The notes: generated by a model not told the origin, from the sequence alone. A DNA stretch of 64,000 nucleotides from Reticulascus tulasneorum (GCA_001557505.1 LSAX01000002.1:4898001-4962000); one strand, 5' to 3'; counted from the first letter of the stretch, positions 33,189-44,818 are shown. Made by a program: numbers and translations.

Positions 33189-33767
33189 TCAGCTATGAAT
33201 CAAGCCCCATGAGACAATGACGATTTTCTGTCCGTTGTAGCACGAAATCCCCCCTTGTGCTCCGATTCTTCCATTCTGCGCCTGGCCTGAATACGTGACG
33301 ATATAGAACCGGATATCGTTCGTGCCCACCTGCACCTTGTTTGCAGCCCCCTGCGGCTTGATGGCAAAGGAGCAAGTGCCGCGGGTATAGATGCGAACCC
33401 AGCCATTAGCGAATTCACTCGCTTGAATGGTATAGAAGCCGGATTGGGTCTCCATGTAGCGGGCAATTAGATCACAGTCTGTCTTCAGCGGCGCAGCGGG
33501 TGAGAAATCGAAGCTGGGGTTGGTCTCGGAGCAGTACTCGTCATTGCTGGAACCCGTAAAGGTTACACGTTTGGTATTGCGGTTTGGTCGAGAAGTGATT
33601 GGGGTGCGAGTGAAGTGCAGGTTCGCGTTGACATAAATGGTCGAGACAGTCCCGTCAGCGTCCATGAATTCGCGGGGAACCATGTCACTGGTATCGTCAA
33701 GGGCAGAGGCAAAGGTGAAGCCTAGCATGGCAATGGCCAGCAGCCGGATGTTGGCAAGGAGATGCAT
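33189..33767 (-). CDS. Secreted Hce2-domain protein (Ecp2 effector homologue)
   Basis: A single exon of 192 residues begins at 33767 with a signal peptide (about residues 1-22, cleaved near ASALDD). From about residue 75 to the end it follows the Hce2 pattern: YCSETNPSFDFSPAAPLKTDC, then a spacer, a Trp segment (NGWVRIYTRGTCSFAI), a NDIRFYI segment, and a last Cys and WG near the end (GGISCYNG, VSWGLI). Cys spacing and order match homologues of the Cladosporium Ecp2 effector family. Such proteins occur in plant pathogens and in saprotrophs; some cause necrosis in plants, others probably act in microbial competition. The role here cannot be told from sequence. The single-exon structure is unusual for this window but normal for small secreted proteins. 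Confidence 0.85.
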   Translation of the reverse strand: MHLLANIRLLAIAMLGFTFASALDDTSDMVPREFMDADGTVSTIYVNANLHFTRTPITSRPNRNTKRVTFTGSSNDEYCSETNPSFDFSPAAPLKTDCDLIARYMETQSGFYTIQASEFANGWVRIYTRGTCSFAIKPQGAANKVQVGTNDIRFYIVTYSGQAQNGRIGAQGGISCYNGQKIVIVSWGLIHS

Positions 33768-35645
33768 GATTGTAATGGGAGTCCTTCAAGCGAGCCCTGA
33801 AGTGACCGAATGCTGCGGACAGACGTTGGATGGGCCACAAGTCTCCAACGGGAGATATCCTGACAAGATGAGTAGGGAGTGTGGAAGATGTTGATGAGAG
33901 GGAATGTCTAGTGTTTGTCGACAGGACGAAGACGGCTTTCACTTGGACTGGAAGGGAAAACAGCCGCACTGAAGAGGAAAGAAGCAATGGGTTAGGTATG
34001 GACGAGGAAGTGACGGCTGGCGAGATCCAAAGAATGTGAGGAGAAAGCCACCGACATTTATACTCGTCAAGCTCCCCCGCAAAGACGTTGAGGGATGTTG
34101 GAGGGAAGCCAACCAAGCAGTGATTCACATCACATCATATCACATTTCACCCCGAACGCTCCGACGCCGGGATAAGCGTGCCAAATCTCGCAGCTAGGGA
34201 GCTTTTTTGCCTTTCAGCATTGAGACGACTGCAAGGCCGAGCTCCCCCCCTACCTCCCTAAGCTACGAATGACCTGACTGGGCCCCTGGCAGAACATGCG
34301 ATAAAGAAGGCCGATTCGTTGGGGCCGTCAACAGGGCCCCAGGCTTCTGGGGACGTTGCGCCGCAAGTGAGATGCATATCGGTGTGGACGGTTTTTTTGG
34401 TTCCTCCATCGGCAGTCTCGCTCTCATTTTACACATGGCCGATGGTTCATAGACGTGGACGGTCCGAATGTGATGTGATGGGAACGGCACCCCGAAAGAG
34501 CGGGGATTGGCACCGGAAGCGCCCACGCATTGGTGACACAGACTGGGCTGATCATGCGTGATTGATTCTTGATCGAGGGGGCCAATCAGCTGCTCGAGAA
34601 TGGTGTGCGGGCTGGCCTATGAGTGACAAGGGATCCGGAACCCCGCTCCCTTGGCTGTAGACATGACAGTGTAAGCTGCTTAGCGTTGTGTATCGTGCAT
34701 CGTGCCCCTGATTGTGATCATGCTGGATCTTCATTGAGTTGTGTTGGTTTGAGATGGGCCATCTGGCTTGGCTTGGCTTGGGCCTTGGCGCGCCCCGACG
34801 ATGAAGGTGGTTGCATGCAGGGCGGCCATTTACTGCTGACAGATCCCGTCCTTTCACGGTTTTGCAGCAATTTGATTTTGGGGGCAGTCCTGAGCAGCGG
34901 CGCAGCGGGAGGTCCCGGGGGGGCTAAAATGACATCAATATTGCATGTTGAGAGCCAACAGGTCTTGGCTTTGTACTTCAAGACTGTTGGAACTTGCACA
35001 ATGGCTTCGCAACGAACTATCCATTGGCTTTCGTTCGGCGTTGTTTGCGAACGAGCACTTTGCGTGCAGCTAACACTCAACTAGGGTTGTACTCAATCGT
35101 CCGGCCGGGCGTTGCCGTCCCGTGTCTCTGCGCAGATCAGAGGCGGAGCGGGATGACGCGCAGGCCAGACCCTCGAAGGAATCACGAAACTGGCAACCAA
35201 CAACATTGTGCTACTGGATCATAGGATCTTTATTGCTTCGTGCAGCAGACGATGCTCCCTGGGGGCTAGCTGCTACAACACCTGGCCTTCAATCATTGGC
35301 GGCCACTGCCTCCCAGGAAATGTAATTACAACATCTCATAGGGAGGAGGGCAGGCATTGCAGGAGGCTCTTTGGTCCACGCATTTCCTGCTCGTGACAAC
35401 AAGGTAAGGAGATCATCCAAAATGAGTGAGGCTGCCCGGCACGAACGCCTTCCGGTGCGTGCAACCGGCTTACCCGACCCTCCCAGTTGGCTGCACAATA
35501 CTTCCAACAAATGCCCAACGTGTGCTGGCATACCAATCGGTGAATCCTAAAGTCTGAACAGGAATAGGCAGCGAGATCAAGGCGTATCCAGACGGCACAC
35601 CCGGCGAGGAAGACGGGTCCGAGGCCGGAATGGTCCGTCGAGAGA
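33768..35645. other. Intergenic 1.9 kb
   Basis: Upstream of the Hce2-type gene and downstream of the hydrolase gene. Repeated ATCACAT-like words lie at 34124-34147. No coding region is supported; long frames on both strands overlap and lack motifs. Confidence 0.5.
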
Positions 35646-36741
35646 TTATGACACGGCAGACACAATCCTGTCAAGATGTGCGACACTGTCTCTGACAGCA
35701 TCCATACCGCCAGCATCATCTTCCAGAAACTTGGTCGCCTCAAACAAGTGGCCCTGACCTTTGGCAACGCTAAGCTTTGCCTTATCTTCCCCGAGGCATT
35801 CGGCCATATGACTGCTGACCTTGAAATCGACATCGAAATCTGTGTCGCCTTGAATGATGACGGTAGCGGGCCATGCCTTCGCTTTGGTTCCTTGTGGCTC
35901 AGCCTTGGCCCAGTCATATCCTAGGTCCACATCCCCGACAATCTGAACGAATTCGTTTCGGTACAGGTAGTAATCGTAGAGGCAACCTCGTGGCCAGGCC
36001 TCGTCTGACGATTCTTCTGAGAGGGGAGCTGTTGGCGGGGAGTAGTCAGGATTTTTCTCTCCGGATGGCAAGATCTTGTTGACTGAAAAGACTGTAGGGT
36101 CATTGGCGGTTGTGGTGCCGACGCAGACTGGTGCAGACGTGTGGTGCACCATCTCGGATTCCTCAATTGGCACAGGTGTAAGGAGGACAGAAGTATTGAA
36201 GAATGGATGCTTGAATGTGGGAATACCAGTGATGCAAAGCAGTGCTACTGGCGGTGGCTGGAGGTGATGCGCGACAAGAGCTGCCATGAAGAAACCTGCC
36301 GGCGATTAGGGCCAAGGATAGAGAATGTCACTAGGTCTATCGTACCTGCACTTGCGCCACCAGCAATGACGCTTCTCTCGTCCACTCCACGGGGTAGATC
36401 CCAGTGCTTCGCGAACTCGTACGCAGCCGTGACATCCTCAAGAAGACCTGATGCCTTGGCTTGAGGGAGCAGTCGATAGCTCGCACTGATCAGCGGCCAC
36501 TTTCTCTTGTAACAAACCTGCGGGCCGAGTTAGTTGAATCATCTAACTGGAACAGACAAAACGACTTATGTATTACCTGCGCAAGCCAGGGTGGAATGCA
36601 GCCTCGATCTCCACCAACCAGGCCCCCGGAATGGAAGAAGAGGAACACGGGTGAACTGGGAGGGTAGCCCTCGGCATTGTAGACATCACATTCAAGTGGA
36701 ATGACATGATTGGCATATACGTGAGTGGTTTTCGTAAGCAT
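35646..36741 (-). CDS. Alpha/beta hydrolase fold-3 esterase/lipase-like protein
   Basis: Three exons on the minus strand (36741-36577, 36517-36346, 36295-35646) encode 328 residues. The N-terminal part has FLFFHSGGLVGGD, a variant of the HGGG oxyanion-hole motif with Ser in place of one Gly. The nucleophile elbow is GGASAG, split by the second intron and restored in frame by splicing. A late Asp (GDTDFDVDF) and a His (KGQGHLFEA) complete the triad in the expected order. No signal peptide, so probably intracellular. Relatives hydrolyse small esters or lactones; the substrate is not predictable. The start at 36741 is the first ATG of the frame and the usual distance from the oxyanion motif. Confidence 0.87.
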
Positions 36742-37665
36742 ATTGAACCGACCTTGCTCACAGGAGAGTTTTAATGTGCGAGATGAAAAGACAGGTATGG
36801 GTTGGTTCGAGTTGAAAGTTGTTAGAGTCGTGAATATTCACGCCGAGACTGCAGAGGTGAGTTGGGGGAGTCATGATTTTGAGGGAAGACGGTTCCCGTA
36901 CCCGGAACATGGAGAACGAAACAGAGCGCAGCGGCATCCAGGTCAGACCGATTCACAGCTCAAGGGGATCAAAGATAAGCCGCCAGTCCCTTATTGATTA
37001 CTCCGTTGCGTGGGGGATCATGGATAAGTGGCAGATGTGCACTAGCAGGACTTTGAGGGCTGGATACCAGAGCGTGGTGCGGGGAATTGGCGCTGCCACT
37101 GTCGCGGGGCAGCCAAACTGGCAATTTGCTGTGTGGGCACGAATCAGACACGACATCACGTGAGCTGCGGGGTAGCCTCGATTTGTAACGGGTTCCGACC
37201 TAAATGGATTAGCGCACGCGGCCCTTGTCATCCGCTAAAAAAAAACCAGCCAGTGATGTCACAAGCTTCACTAATCAAGGGGTGAGGTGGACGGGAATGA
37301 CCAAAAGTGCATCAGCCGAACCGGCGGTGCCAGGGCATCTTCGTCGCAATTTCCATCCTGCGGTCCAAACCCAAAATCCGCATTCTTTCGCCTCGCTCAG
37401 TAACGTTCCAATTCGGCCAACATGGTTGGAGCAATATCTCGTGTTTCTCATCCTTCCAGTTCGCATCTCCTAACGCACCTTCGCCATCTTACTTTATCCC
37501 CAATATACCTTACCACCAGCACTTAGCGGGCTAGACCAGCTTAGTTTTATTCCGCCCGTTATTCGTTCGGCTTTTAAGTCTGACCTCTAGCCGATCCCGC
37601 CGTTCTTCGAATCTCCCTCTAACCCACATGTTTATCTCCGCGCGCGTGGCACGTCGGTTCCCAAT
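36742..37665. other. Divergent promoter region
   Basis: About 920 bases between the hydrolase gene (minus) and the SulP transporter gene (plus). No gene was seen. The last about 200 bases before 37666 are pyrimidine-rich, consistent with a leader and transcription start region. Confidence 0.5.
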
Positions 37666-40181
37666 ATGACCGCTGGACAGCCTAAACCGGGACGGACGGT
37701 GTCCCAAGACCACCGTCCTACGAATCCCAGCGGTTTGCGACAAAGCTATTCCATCGCATCGGCATCACCTCGATCGGAGAGTGGCGTCAGCGAGAGGTCG
37801 GGCTTCTTCGCCAGTCCTGAGACGTCACCAAGGACTTCTCCTCTTCCGACAAACGACTTCGATGTTCCACACGCGGGACCGAGCCTGCTTCCTCGACCCA
37901 TCCTCCAGTCCACAGAGTCAACGGCTCTCCTGCATAGTGCTCTCCAAGACCATGTCCACGAAGGGCCATGCAACCATGGCACTTTCTCTCCCAGGCCTTC
38001 GAGTCCCACCGGCAGCATCACGAGCATTGGTGGAGATCTGCCGTCTTCGTCTGCCTCGGATGGCTCCATACCCATTATTGACTCGGTAATTGGGTCCATA
38101 ACCGGCAAAGGAGACTGGAAGAAAAGATTGGCGAGGAGGATGAAGAGCAAGAAGATGAGCACATCCAGTGCATTGGCAGAGCAGGCCGGTTTCAAAGACA
38201 CCATCACAATGTGAGCACAATCGTCTCCCTCGGCTGCGAGGTTCTGCACTTGCTAACCCCATTCCTGCGCAGGTACATGTCCTACTACATACCCTTCATG
38301 ATGTGGATTCCCCAGTACAAAATGTCCTATCTCAAGGGAGATTTGGTGGCGGCCCTGACGTTGGCCTCGCTCTATCTTCCCATGGCCCTATCCCTCGCCG
38401 ATAACCTCGCACACGTCCCCCCGATCAACGGCTTATACTCGTTTGTTTTCAACCCGCTGATGTACGCGCTTCTTGGCAGCTGTCCTCAGATGGTCGTTGG
38501 ACCCGAAGCAGCGGGTTCGCTGCTTGTGGGCTCGGTTGTCAAGAACAGCGTTGACCGGGGTAGAGGAGATGATGACAATGCGGCCATGCAGGCCCAAATC
38601 TGCGGTGTTGTGGCTGGAATGGCCGGCGCCACGGTCTTCGCTGCCGGTCTGGCCCGACTCGGATTCCTGGACAGCGTTTTGAGCCGACCGTTCCTGCGCG
38701 GATTTATCTCCGCCATTGGATTCGTCATTGCGGTTGACCAGTTAATTCCAGAGCTCGGCCTGAGTAAACATGCGGAGCGGGTCGGTGTTAGCCATGGTAG
38801 CAGCATGGAGAAGATCAAGTTTCTGTTCGACCATGTCGGATACGCTCACGGACCGACTTTTGCGATAGCAGGCGTCAGTTTCGGCATCATGATGTTGTTC
38901 AGAGAGCTCAAAAAGCGTCTGCAACCACGGTATCCTAGTGTCGCGTATATTCCTGATCGATTTATTGTGGTCGTCATGTCGGCACTTTTGTCATGGAAAC
39001 TAAACTGGGATGACCAAGGCGTTGATATTCTTGGCCCCATCGAGGCTGCATCTGGTCACCTATTTACCTTCCGCTGGCCCTTCCAGTTATCTCATATGAC
39101 GCATATTCGGGATGCCATGGGCACCTCCTTCTTAATTGCGCTCCTAGGATTCTTTGAGTCCTCCGTTGCAGCAAAGAGTCTCGGTGGCTCGGACAGCATA
39201 GAGGGAATGCAACTCAGCGCAAATCGGGAACTTGTGGCTCTTGGTGCCGCCAATATTGTTGGCGCGTGTTTCATGAGCTTGCCTGCGTTTGGAGGGTACG
39301 GGAGGAGCAAGTTGAATAAGGCGACTGGAGGCAAGAGTCCTATGAGTTCAGTCTTCCTCAGTGGAATCACGCTTTTCGCAATTCTGTTCCTCCTGCCATA
39401 TTTCTACTACCTTCCTGTACGTTGCCCCAATGCCTTTTTTTCCCTTTGAATACTAACAGCTAACTAGAAACCCGTCTTGTCATCGATGATCACCGTAGTG
39501 GCCTGGTCTCTACTCGAGGAAGCGCCACACGACATTACCTTTTTCGTTCGAATACGAGGCTGGACTGAGTTGGGTCTCATGATTATCATCTTCCTCTCCA
39601 CCGTATTCTACTCTCTTACTCTTGGCATGGCCATCGGTGTCGGCCTCTCGGTTCTGCAAGTCATCCGTCATTCTACTCGGCCACGCATTCAGATCCTAGG
39701 CAGAATTCCCGGAACACGGCGGTTCGAGAACGCCGAAGTGAATCCGGAGCGCCTCGAGTTCATTGAAGGCTGCCTGATTGTGAAGATCCCCGAGCCTCTT
39801 ACGTTTGCCAATACTGGAGAACTCAAATCTCGTCTACGGCGCTTGGAATTGTACGGCACGAGCATGGCCCACCCGGCTTTGCCGCGACTGCGACATGAGG
39901 ATAACAATCGCAACATCATATTCGACATCCACGGCGTCACATCGATGGATGGATCGGGCACGCAGGTGTTGGAAGAGATCGTTCGGAGTTATCGAGAGCG
40001 CGATGTCAGAGTGATATTCAGTCGGGGGCCCAGCAACCCAAGGCATCACATCTGGAGGTTGATGAGGTCATCGGGCATCATGGATTTGGTGGGCGGGGAG
40101 AGTCATTTCGTCGGTGATGTACAGGACGCTTTGAAGTTGACAGACTATGAGGAAAGTGTTGATGGTGTTGCGAGGGCATAA
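37666..40181 (+). CDS. SulP-family anion transporter with STAS domain
   Basis: Three exons (37666-38210, 38273-39416, 39468-40181) encode 800 residues. Residues 1-181 are a Ser/Pro-rich cytosolic tail. Exon 2 carries the SulP core: GDLVAALTLASLYLPMALSLADNL, then YALLGSCPQMVVGPEAAGSL, with many membrane segments and SLPAFGGYGRSKLN, the landmark before the last segments. Exon 3 ends the membrane core, and about residues 660-790 form a STAS domain around FDIHGVTSMDGSG. The closest known type is the yeast YPR003C-like SulP group rather than plasma-membrane sulphate permeases, by the long N-tail and SLPAFGGYGR. Substrate may be sulphate, bicarbonate or another anion. The gene is followed on the same strand, 610 bases on, by a beta-carbonic anhydrase. 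Confidence 0.92.
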
Positions 40182-40791
40182 GCCCATCTAGGGATATATA
40201 CACGTATGCATACTGCGGAGTTGGACATACTGGTCGTGGCATTGTGTTTAAGCATTAAAGAGCTGGTAGGAAATTAGACCTGTTTGCTTGCTCCCGAGTT
40301 GAGTGCTCTACGGTAGCTTACCTCACATATGCCCATCCAACCCACTGTAAGTCGATGCTCTGTACGAAGTAAGCGTCTTTGCTAACCTCCTGTCCGTCCC
40401 CTCGGTCGGGACTTTTATTCTGGCGATTCTATCTACCCCGCTTTGCAGCACAAAGAATGCATCCGCTCCAAATCCAAGACAAACTTGTATTAGGAGGATT
40501 CCCAGTCAGGTAAAGCCTTAGCCAGGCCAATATGGAGTGTTGACTTCATCCTTAACTTCCAGTGAAAGCTTGCGGACTACGGAGTGCCAGCAGCTGCCGG
40601 CAGATGATGGGCCAAGAAACTCTCCAAAAGCTCCACCTCAACCAAAGTCCCCCCTGCATGCTGGAGCAGAAGAAGCTTTATGGGTGCTGATCCCCCAACA
40701 AATCATGATGGCGTCTCTTATGCCACAAAAAGCCTTACGTTCTGCAAAACCGAGCTGCGGGATTTATCGCCAGCTCATCTACACTCTACCC
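40182..40791. other. Intergenic between SulP and carbonic anhydrase genes
   Basis: About 610 bases. The frame of the carbonic anhydrase stays open upstream to about 40537, with ATGs at 40705 and 40708, so part of this stretch may be an N-terminal extension or leader. Confidence 0.5.
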
Positions 40792-41598
40792 ATGTTGAGA
40801 GGACGAGCCACCTCCTCATTGCTGTCATCCACAGTACGACCTTTCGCGAGACAATCCTTGTCCCGCATCTCTCATAGACCAGCCCGCAATCTCTCCCAAT
40901 CGTCAACTTCCAACACCTGGTGGCGCGCCATGGCGGAGCAAGACATCTCCAAGTATCTGAAGCAGACCCACGATCGGGTGTTCGAGCACAACCGTGCCTG
41001 GGCTGCTGCGCAAAAGGAGAAGGATCCTCAATTCTTCATCAAGCTCGCCGAGGGCCAGACTCCAGATTACCTCTGGATCGGATGCAGTGATTCGAGGATC
41101 CCTGCGGAGCAGATCACAGGCGTGGAGCCCGGCGAGGCATTCATTCATCGCAACATCGCCAACCTTGTGTGCAACACGGACCTCAATGTCATGAGCGTGA
41201 TTGACTATGCGGTGACCCATTTGTCTGTCAAGCACATTGTCGTCTGCGGGCATTACGGCTGCGGGGGCGTCAAGGCCGCAATGACGCCGAAGGACATGGG
41301 GATCCTCAATCCGTGGCTGAGGAACATTCGAGATGTCTATCGTCTGCACGAAGCCGAGCTCGATGAGTATACGGACGAGTCGGCGAGGTATGACCGGCTA
41401 GTCGAGCTCAATGTCATCGAGCAGTGCCGGAACGTCATCAAGACGGCGGCAGTGCAGCAGTCATACGCGAAGAACCAATATCCGATTGTGCATGGCTGGG
41501 TGTTTGGCTTCCAAGATGGCCTGCTGAAGGATTTGAAAGTCGACCATGAGGCCATGCTCCGGAGCATCCAGAAGTTGTACAATCTTACTGACAACTGA
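40792..41598 (+). CDS. Beta-class carbonic anhydrase, probably mitochondrial
   Basis: A 268-residue protein from the ATG at 40792, which opens an Arg/Ser-rich, acid-free segment (MLRGRATSSLLSSTVRPFAR) typical of a mitochondrial presequence. The catalytic domain has the zinc ligands Cys98 in WIGCSDSRIP, His154 and Cys157 in CGHYGCGG, and the Asp-Arg dyad right after Cys98. It interconverts CO2 and bicarbonate. An upstream in-frame ATG at 40705 would lengthen the leader by 29 residues; an internal ATG at 40930 (MAEQDISKYL) would give a 222-residue cytosolic form, so dual targeting is possible. No intron in the coding part. The SulP gene just upstream points the same way. Confidence 0.92.
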   Translation: MLRGRATSSLLSSTVRPFARQSLSRISHRPARNLSQSSTSNTWWRAMAEQDISKYLKQTHDRVFEHNRAWAAAQKEKDPQFFIKLAEGQTPDYLWIGCSDSRIPAEQITGVEPGEAFIHRNIANLVCNTDLNVMSVIDYAVTHLSVKHIVVCGHYGCGGVKAAMTPKDMGILNPWLRNIRDVYRLHEAELDEYTDESARYDRLVELNVIEQCRNVIKTAAVQQSYAKNQYPIVHGWVFGFQDGLLKDLKVDHEAMLRSIQKLYNLTDN

Positions 41599-42149
41599 TC
41601 GGCCTTGGATAACAGGCTTTCAAGTTAGGCTTGTGGTATCTGCGGGATGACCTTCGGATTTCAAAGCTTCCTTGGTGACGTCGACGGCTTCCGTGTAGTC
41701 ATGGAGAGAAACCCCACGTTCTTTTATAGCAAATGGGAAACATGATGGAGTATGGATTTGGATTGTGGCCGTGGAGTTTCTCCTCTGCTTTAGCATGAGG
41801 AATGAGCAGACAATGCCAGCGCGTGGTACGTCCTACTGTAAGGGTAGCCACGGAATCTCTACAGACTAGAGCAGCTCACCAGATTTGTTCATTTGAGACT
41901 TAATAGAGAATGGATTAGTTAAAGAACTTTTTATCAAATTATTTTGGCCCTCGAGTTTCTTTTCAACCATTTTTTTATGTTAACCAAATCTTTTTCTCCC
42001 TTGAGTTTTCAAGATTTTCGGTTTCTCGGCACATCAGGTCCCTAGAAACCCACGGCGTTCTTCGCCAAGCACACCCACCCCAAGTGAGAACTCAGGATCG
42101 CTTGGGTCGATGATCAACACCAATCTGCATGCTGCCTTCCTAAACGGCT
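41599..42149. other. Convergent 3' flank
   Basis: About 550 bases between the stop codons of the carbonic anhydrase (plus) and VOC (minus) genes, with a T- and A-rich stretch near 41920-42010. No gene. Confidence 0.55.
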
Positions 42150-42589
42150 TTAAACGTGGCAGACAACTTCGGTATTGTTGCCGGCAGGATCGATCACAAA
42201 CGCGCCATAGTAATTGGGATGGTAATGAACTCTCAGGCCCGGAGCCCCGTTATCCTTTGCTCCTGCAGCCAGAGCCGCAGCATGGAAGTCATCCACGGCT
42301 TTTCGATCTAGTACGTTTTCATTAGTTCCCGACTTCCAGCTACTGGTTGAGGCGACATACTCTCCGCGGTAAACGCCGTGTGGGAGGCGGGGACCGACTC
42401 CTGATCAGTCGCCATGATCCAGAAGTCAGATTTGGGCTTGACGCCGAGACCGACGAACAACTCTTTGCCGTCAGGACCGAAGGCCATGACCTTTTCGTAG
42501 TTGAGGGGCTTAAGGGCTGCGATGTAGAAGTCTACCGTTTTCTGATGCACGTCCATGCTCACGGAGATGCTGGTGTGGTCGATAGGCAT
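42150..42589 (-). CDS. Glyoxalase/VOC-fold family protein
   Basis: Two exons on the minus strand (42589-42361 and 42307-42150) encode 128 residues. It has the paired beta-alpha-beta-beta-beta units of the VOC fold: DHTSISVSMD at the start with a metal-ligand His, KELFVGLG, HTAFTAENRKAVDDFHAAAL across the splice, and at the end NYYGAFVIDPAGNNTEVVCH, with the Glu of the last motif a likely metal ligand. This class is common in fungi and bacteria as small glyoxalase, bleomycin-resistance or dioxygenase-like proteins; the reaction here is unknown. The intron (53 nt) joins FTAE to NRKAVD in the order expected for the family. Confidence 0.88.
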
Positions 42590-43310
42590 CTTGCAGGTGG
42601 GATATAAGAATCAAGTGTTATATGGAAGGACGGCAATCAATTGATCATTTACAAGTGCTGTGGAGGATGTTGGAGTTCTAGATTATGCCCATATGTGCTT
42701 TTGAACGGAGCATCAGAGTTTATATACACTCCTCCGTCCAAGACACGCGCGCTATTCCAGGACTGCGGGGCAATGCCCGAGGGAGGCACATCCGATTTTA
42801 GGGCAATGAATGCATGTTGGGCCACTACCATGAGTACTGACTTCTCGCATTACACGACAGGCTTGGACCAAGTCCCCACGATATCGAGGTAGCAGGTCGT
42901 CAGAGCCATTGGCAGTGTAAGTGAGCACGAGGTCGGACATTCTTCTCCGTACGTAAGTGCGAAGTCCGAAGCACAGACCATAATACATATGGCATAAGTC
43001 ATTTCAATCTGTAGATGGTGCTGGGGTTAAACAACTTGTGCTAAAGGTTATTATGCTATTAAGATCCCACCGTCGCAATCCCCGGATGAGTCACGAATTC
43101 AGAAGGATCTTATGAGAACCTACGCAAGGGTACTCGCAGACAGCAAGGCCTAGCCAGCTGCAGATGCAACCATGGGCTGTTCGGCGCGGGCGCTAGCGGG
43201 TCTTCCGAACATGATAGGCGCGATAGAAAAGTCTTTGGATCTATCTATGCCACACCTTACCCAGGTTTAGTTCTTTTTGGTTATGGTACATCTAAAGGAA
43301 GCTGGGCTTA
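42590..43310. other. Intergenic between VOC and thiolase genes
   Basis: About 720 bases serving as promoter of the VOC gene and 3' flank of the thiolase gene. Nothing else recognised. Confidence 0.5.
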
Positions 43311-44818
43311 CTAAAGGACTTCGTTGACAAACAAGCCTGCCATTCCCTGCCCGGTACCAATGCACATGCTTGTAAGAAGCATCTTTTTCTTCGTCCGTCG
43401 CAGCTCACTCAGCCCGGTAACGACTTGTCTGGTGCCGGTCGCACCCAGTGGGTGGCCAAGAGCGATAGCACCGCCACGGGGGTTCATCTTCGCGTAGTCC
43501 AAGCCCAGGCTGTCGCGGCAATATACAGCCATGCTGGCAAAGGCCTCGTTGATCTCGATAACATCGATGTCCGCAAGAGACAAATTGTACTGGGCGAGCA
43601 GCTTGGGGATCGCCACAGTCGGCCCAATGCCCATGATTCGGGGTGCCAGGCCGGCAACGGTTGATCCCACATACTTGGCAAGGATAGGCTGGCCCTGCTT
43701 GATAGCGGTGGATCGCTTCATGAGGAGCAGTGCAGCGGCTGCTGGCAGATTAGCTGTTGTTCAACCCCGGAACAAAACATGGAGAGTACTTGCCTCCGTC
43801 GGTAACCTGGCTGGAGTTACCTCCAGTGCTGGCTGGTCCCCATTGAGGGAAGGCAGATCGGATCTTGTTCAGCCCCTCAAACGTGGTCCCTGGCCGAATG
43901 CCCTCGTCCTTCACAAGAATGACCTCCTTCAGCTCTCCGTCCGGTCCCATCACCTTGGTCGTAATCGGCACAATCTCATCGTCAAAGAATCCAGCATTCT
44001 GCGCTTTCTCTGCTCGCTGGAAGCTCTCCGCAGCGTATCGATCCAACTCTTCACGTGTAAGATTAAAGTCACGAGCCACGTTCTCTGAGGTCCATCCCAT
44101 GGGTTGCATGCAATCATCAGCTTCTTGCGAATGCTTGATCACCTCCGAATCAAACGGCTGCTCGAGGGCATCGCCGCCAATTGTCATGCTTTCGGCACCG
44201 ATAGCGATTCCCACTTCTATTGAGCCATTAGAGATGGCATTTGCGATGTCGGCCGTGGCTTTGAGGCCGGAGGAGCAAAAGCGGTTCACGGAGCTGGCCC
44301 CAGCAGTGTTAGGAAATCCGGCTGCGAGAGAAGCGGCGCGTAGTTTGTAGGCGGCTTTGGCATCGGAGACCTAGCAGATTAGATGTCAGCATCCATGTTC
44401 CAATGGTTGGCTGTCTCTGGTGGAGAGCAGCTGGCGAGATGCAACACACGTTTCCCAGACAAATGTCCTCTACCAGAGCTGGATCAAGACTAGATCGTTG
44501 CCTGACTTCCTTCAGAAGAGCATAGACCATATACTCAAGGCTGGTGTCCTTGAAACCACCTTTTTTCCCCTTGGCTAATGGTGTTCGGATAGCTAACGTT
44601 ATAACGATATCGTCGGCATTCTTCGATTGACTAGATACAGCAGCCTAAGGTTAGCGGATGTCGAGGTTTGAATGACCTGTATCGCTTCCAAGGACAAATG
44701 AATTGCCTCAGCCATTGGCCGAGGCAGCTAAGCAATATAGAGGCGGTACTCACATATGGTTGATCGAGGAGCCGGGAGACAGATGCTTCACGATGGAGCC
44801 AATTCGGTCGAGGGCCAT
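43311..44818 (-). CDS. Peroxisomal 3-ketoacyl-CoA thiolase
   Basis: Four exons on the minus strand (44818-44754, 44630-44450, 44370-43794, 43741-43311) encode 417 residues. The N-terminus MALDRIGSIVKHL contains a perfect PTS2 peroxisome signal at residues 5-13 (R-I-x5-H-L), which also supports the start. The acylated Cys is in NRFCSSGL (about residue 114), followed by NEAFASM, GHPLGATGTR and CIGTGQGMAG with the second Cys near the end. It should carry out the last step of beta-oxidation, releasing acetyl-CoA. The third intron has a GC donor (GCAAGT) at 43793: only that donor joins QVTDG to AAALLLMKR in frame, restoring the family sequence QVTDGAAALLLMKR, so it is a GC-AG intron. The first intron acceptor is also less obvious: TAG at 44631 is used, not the earlier TTAG. 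Confidence 0.93.
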
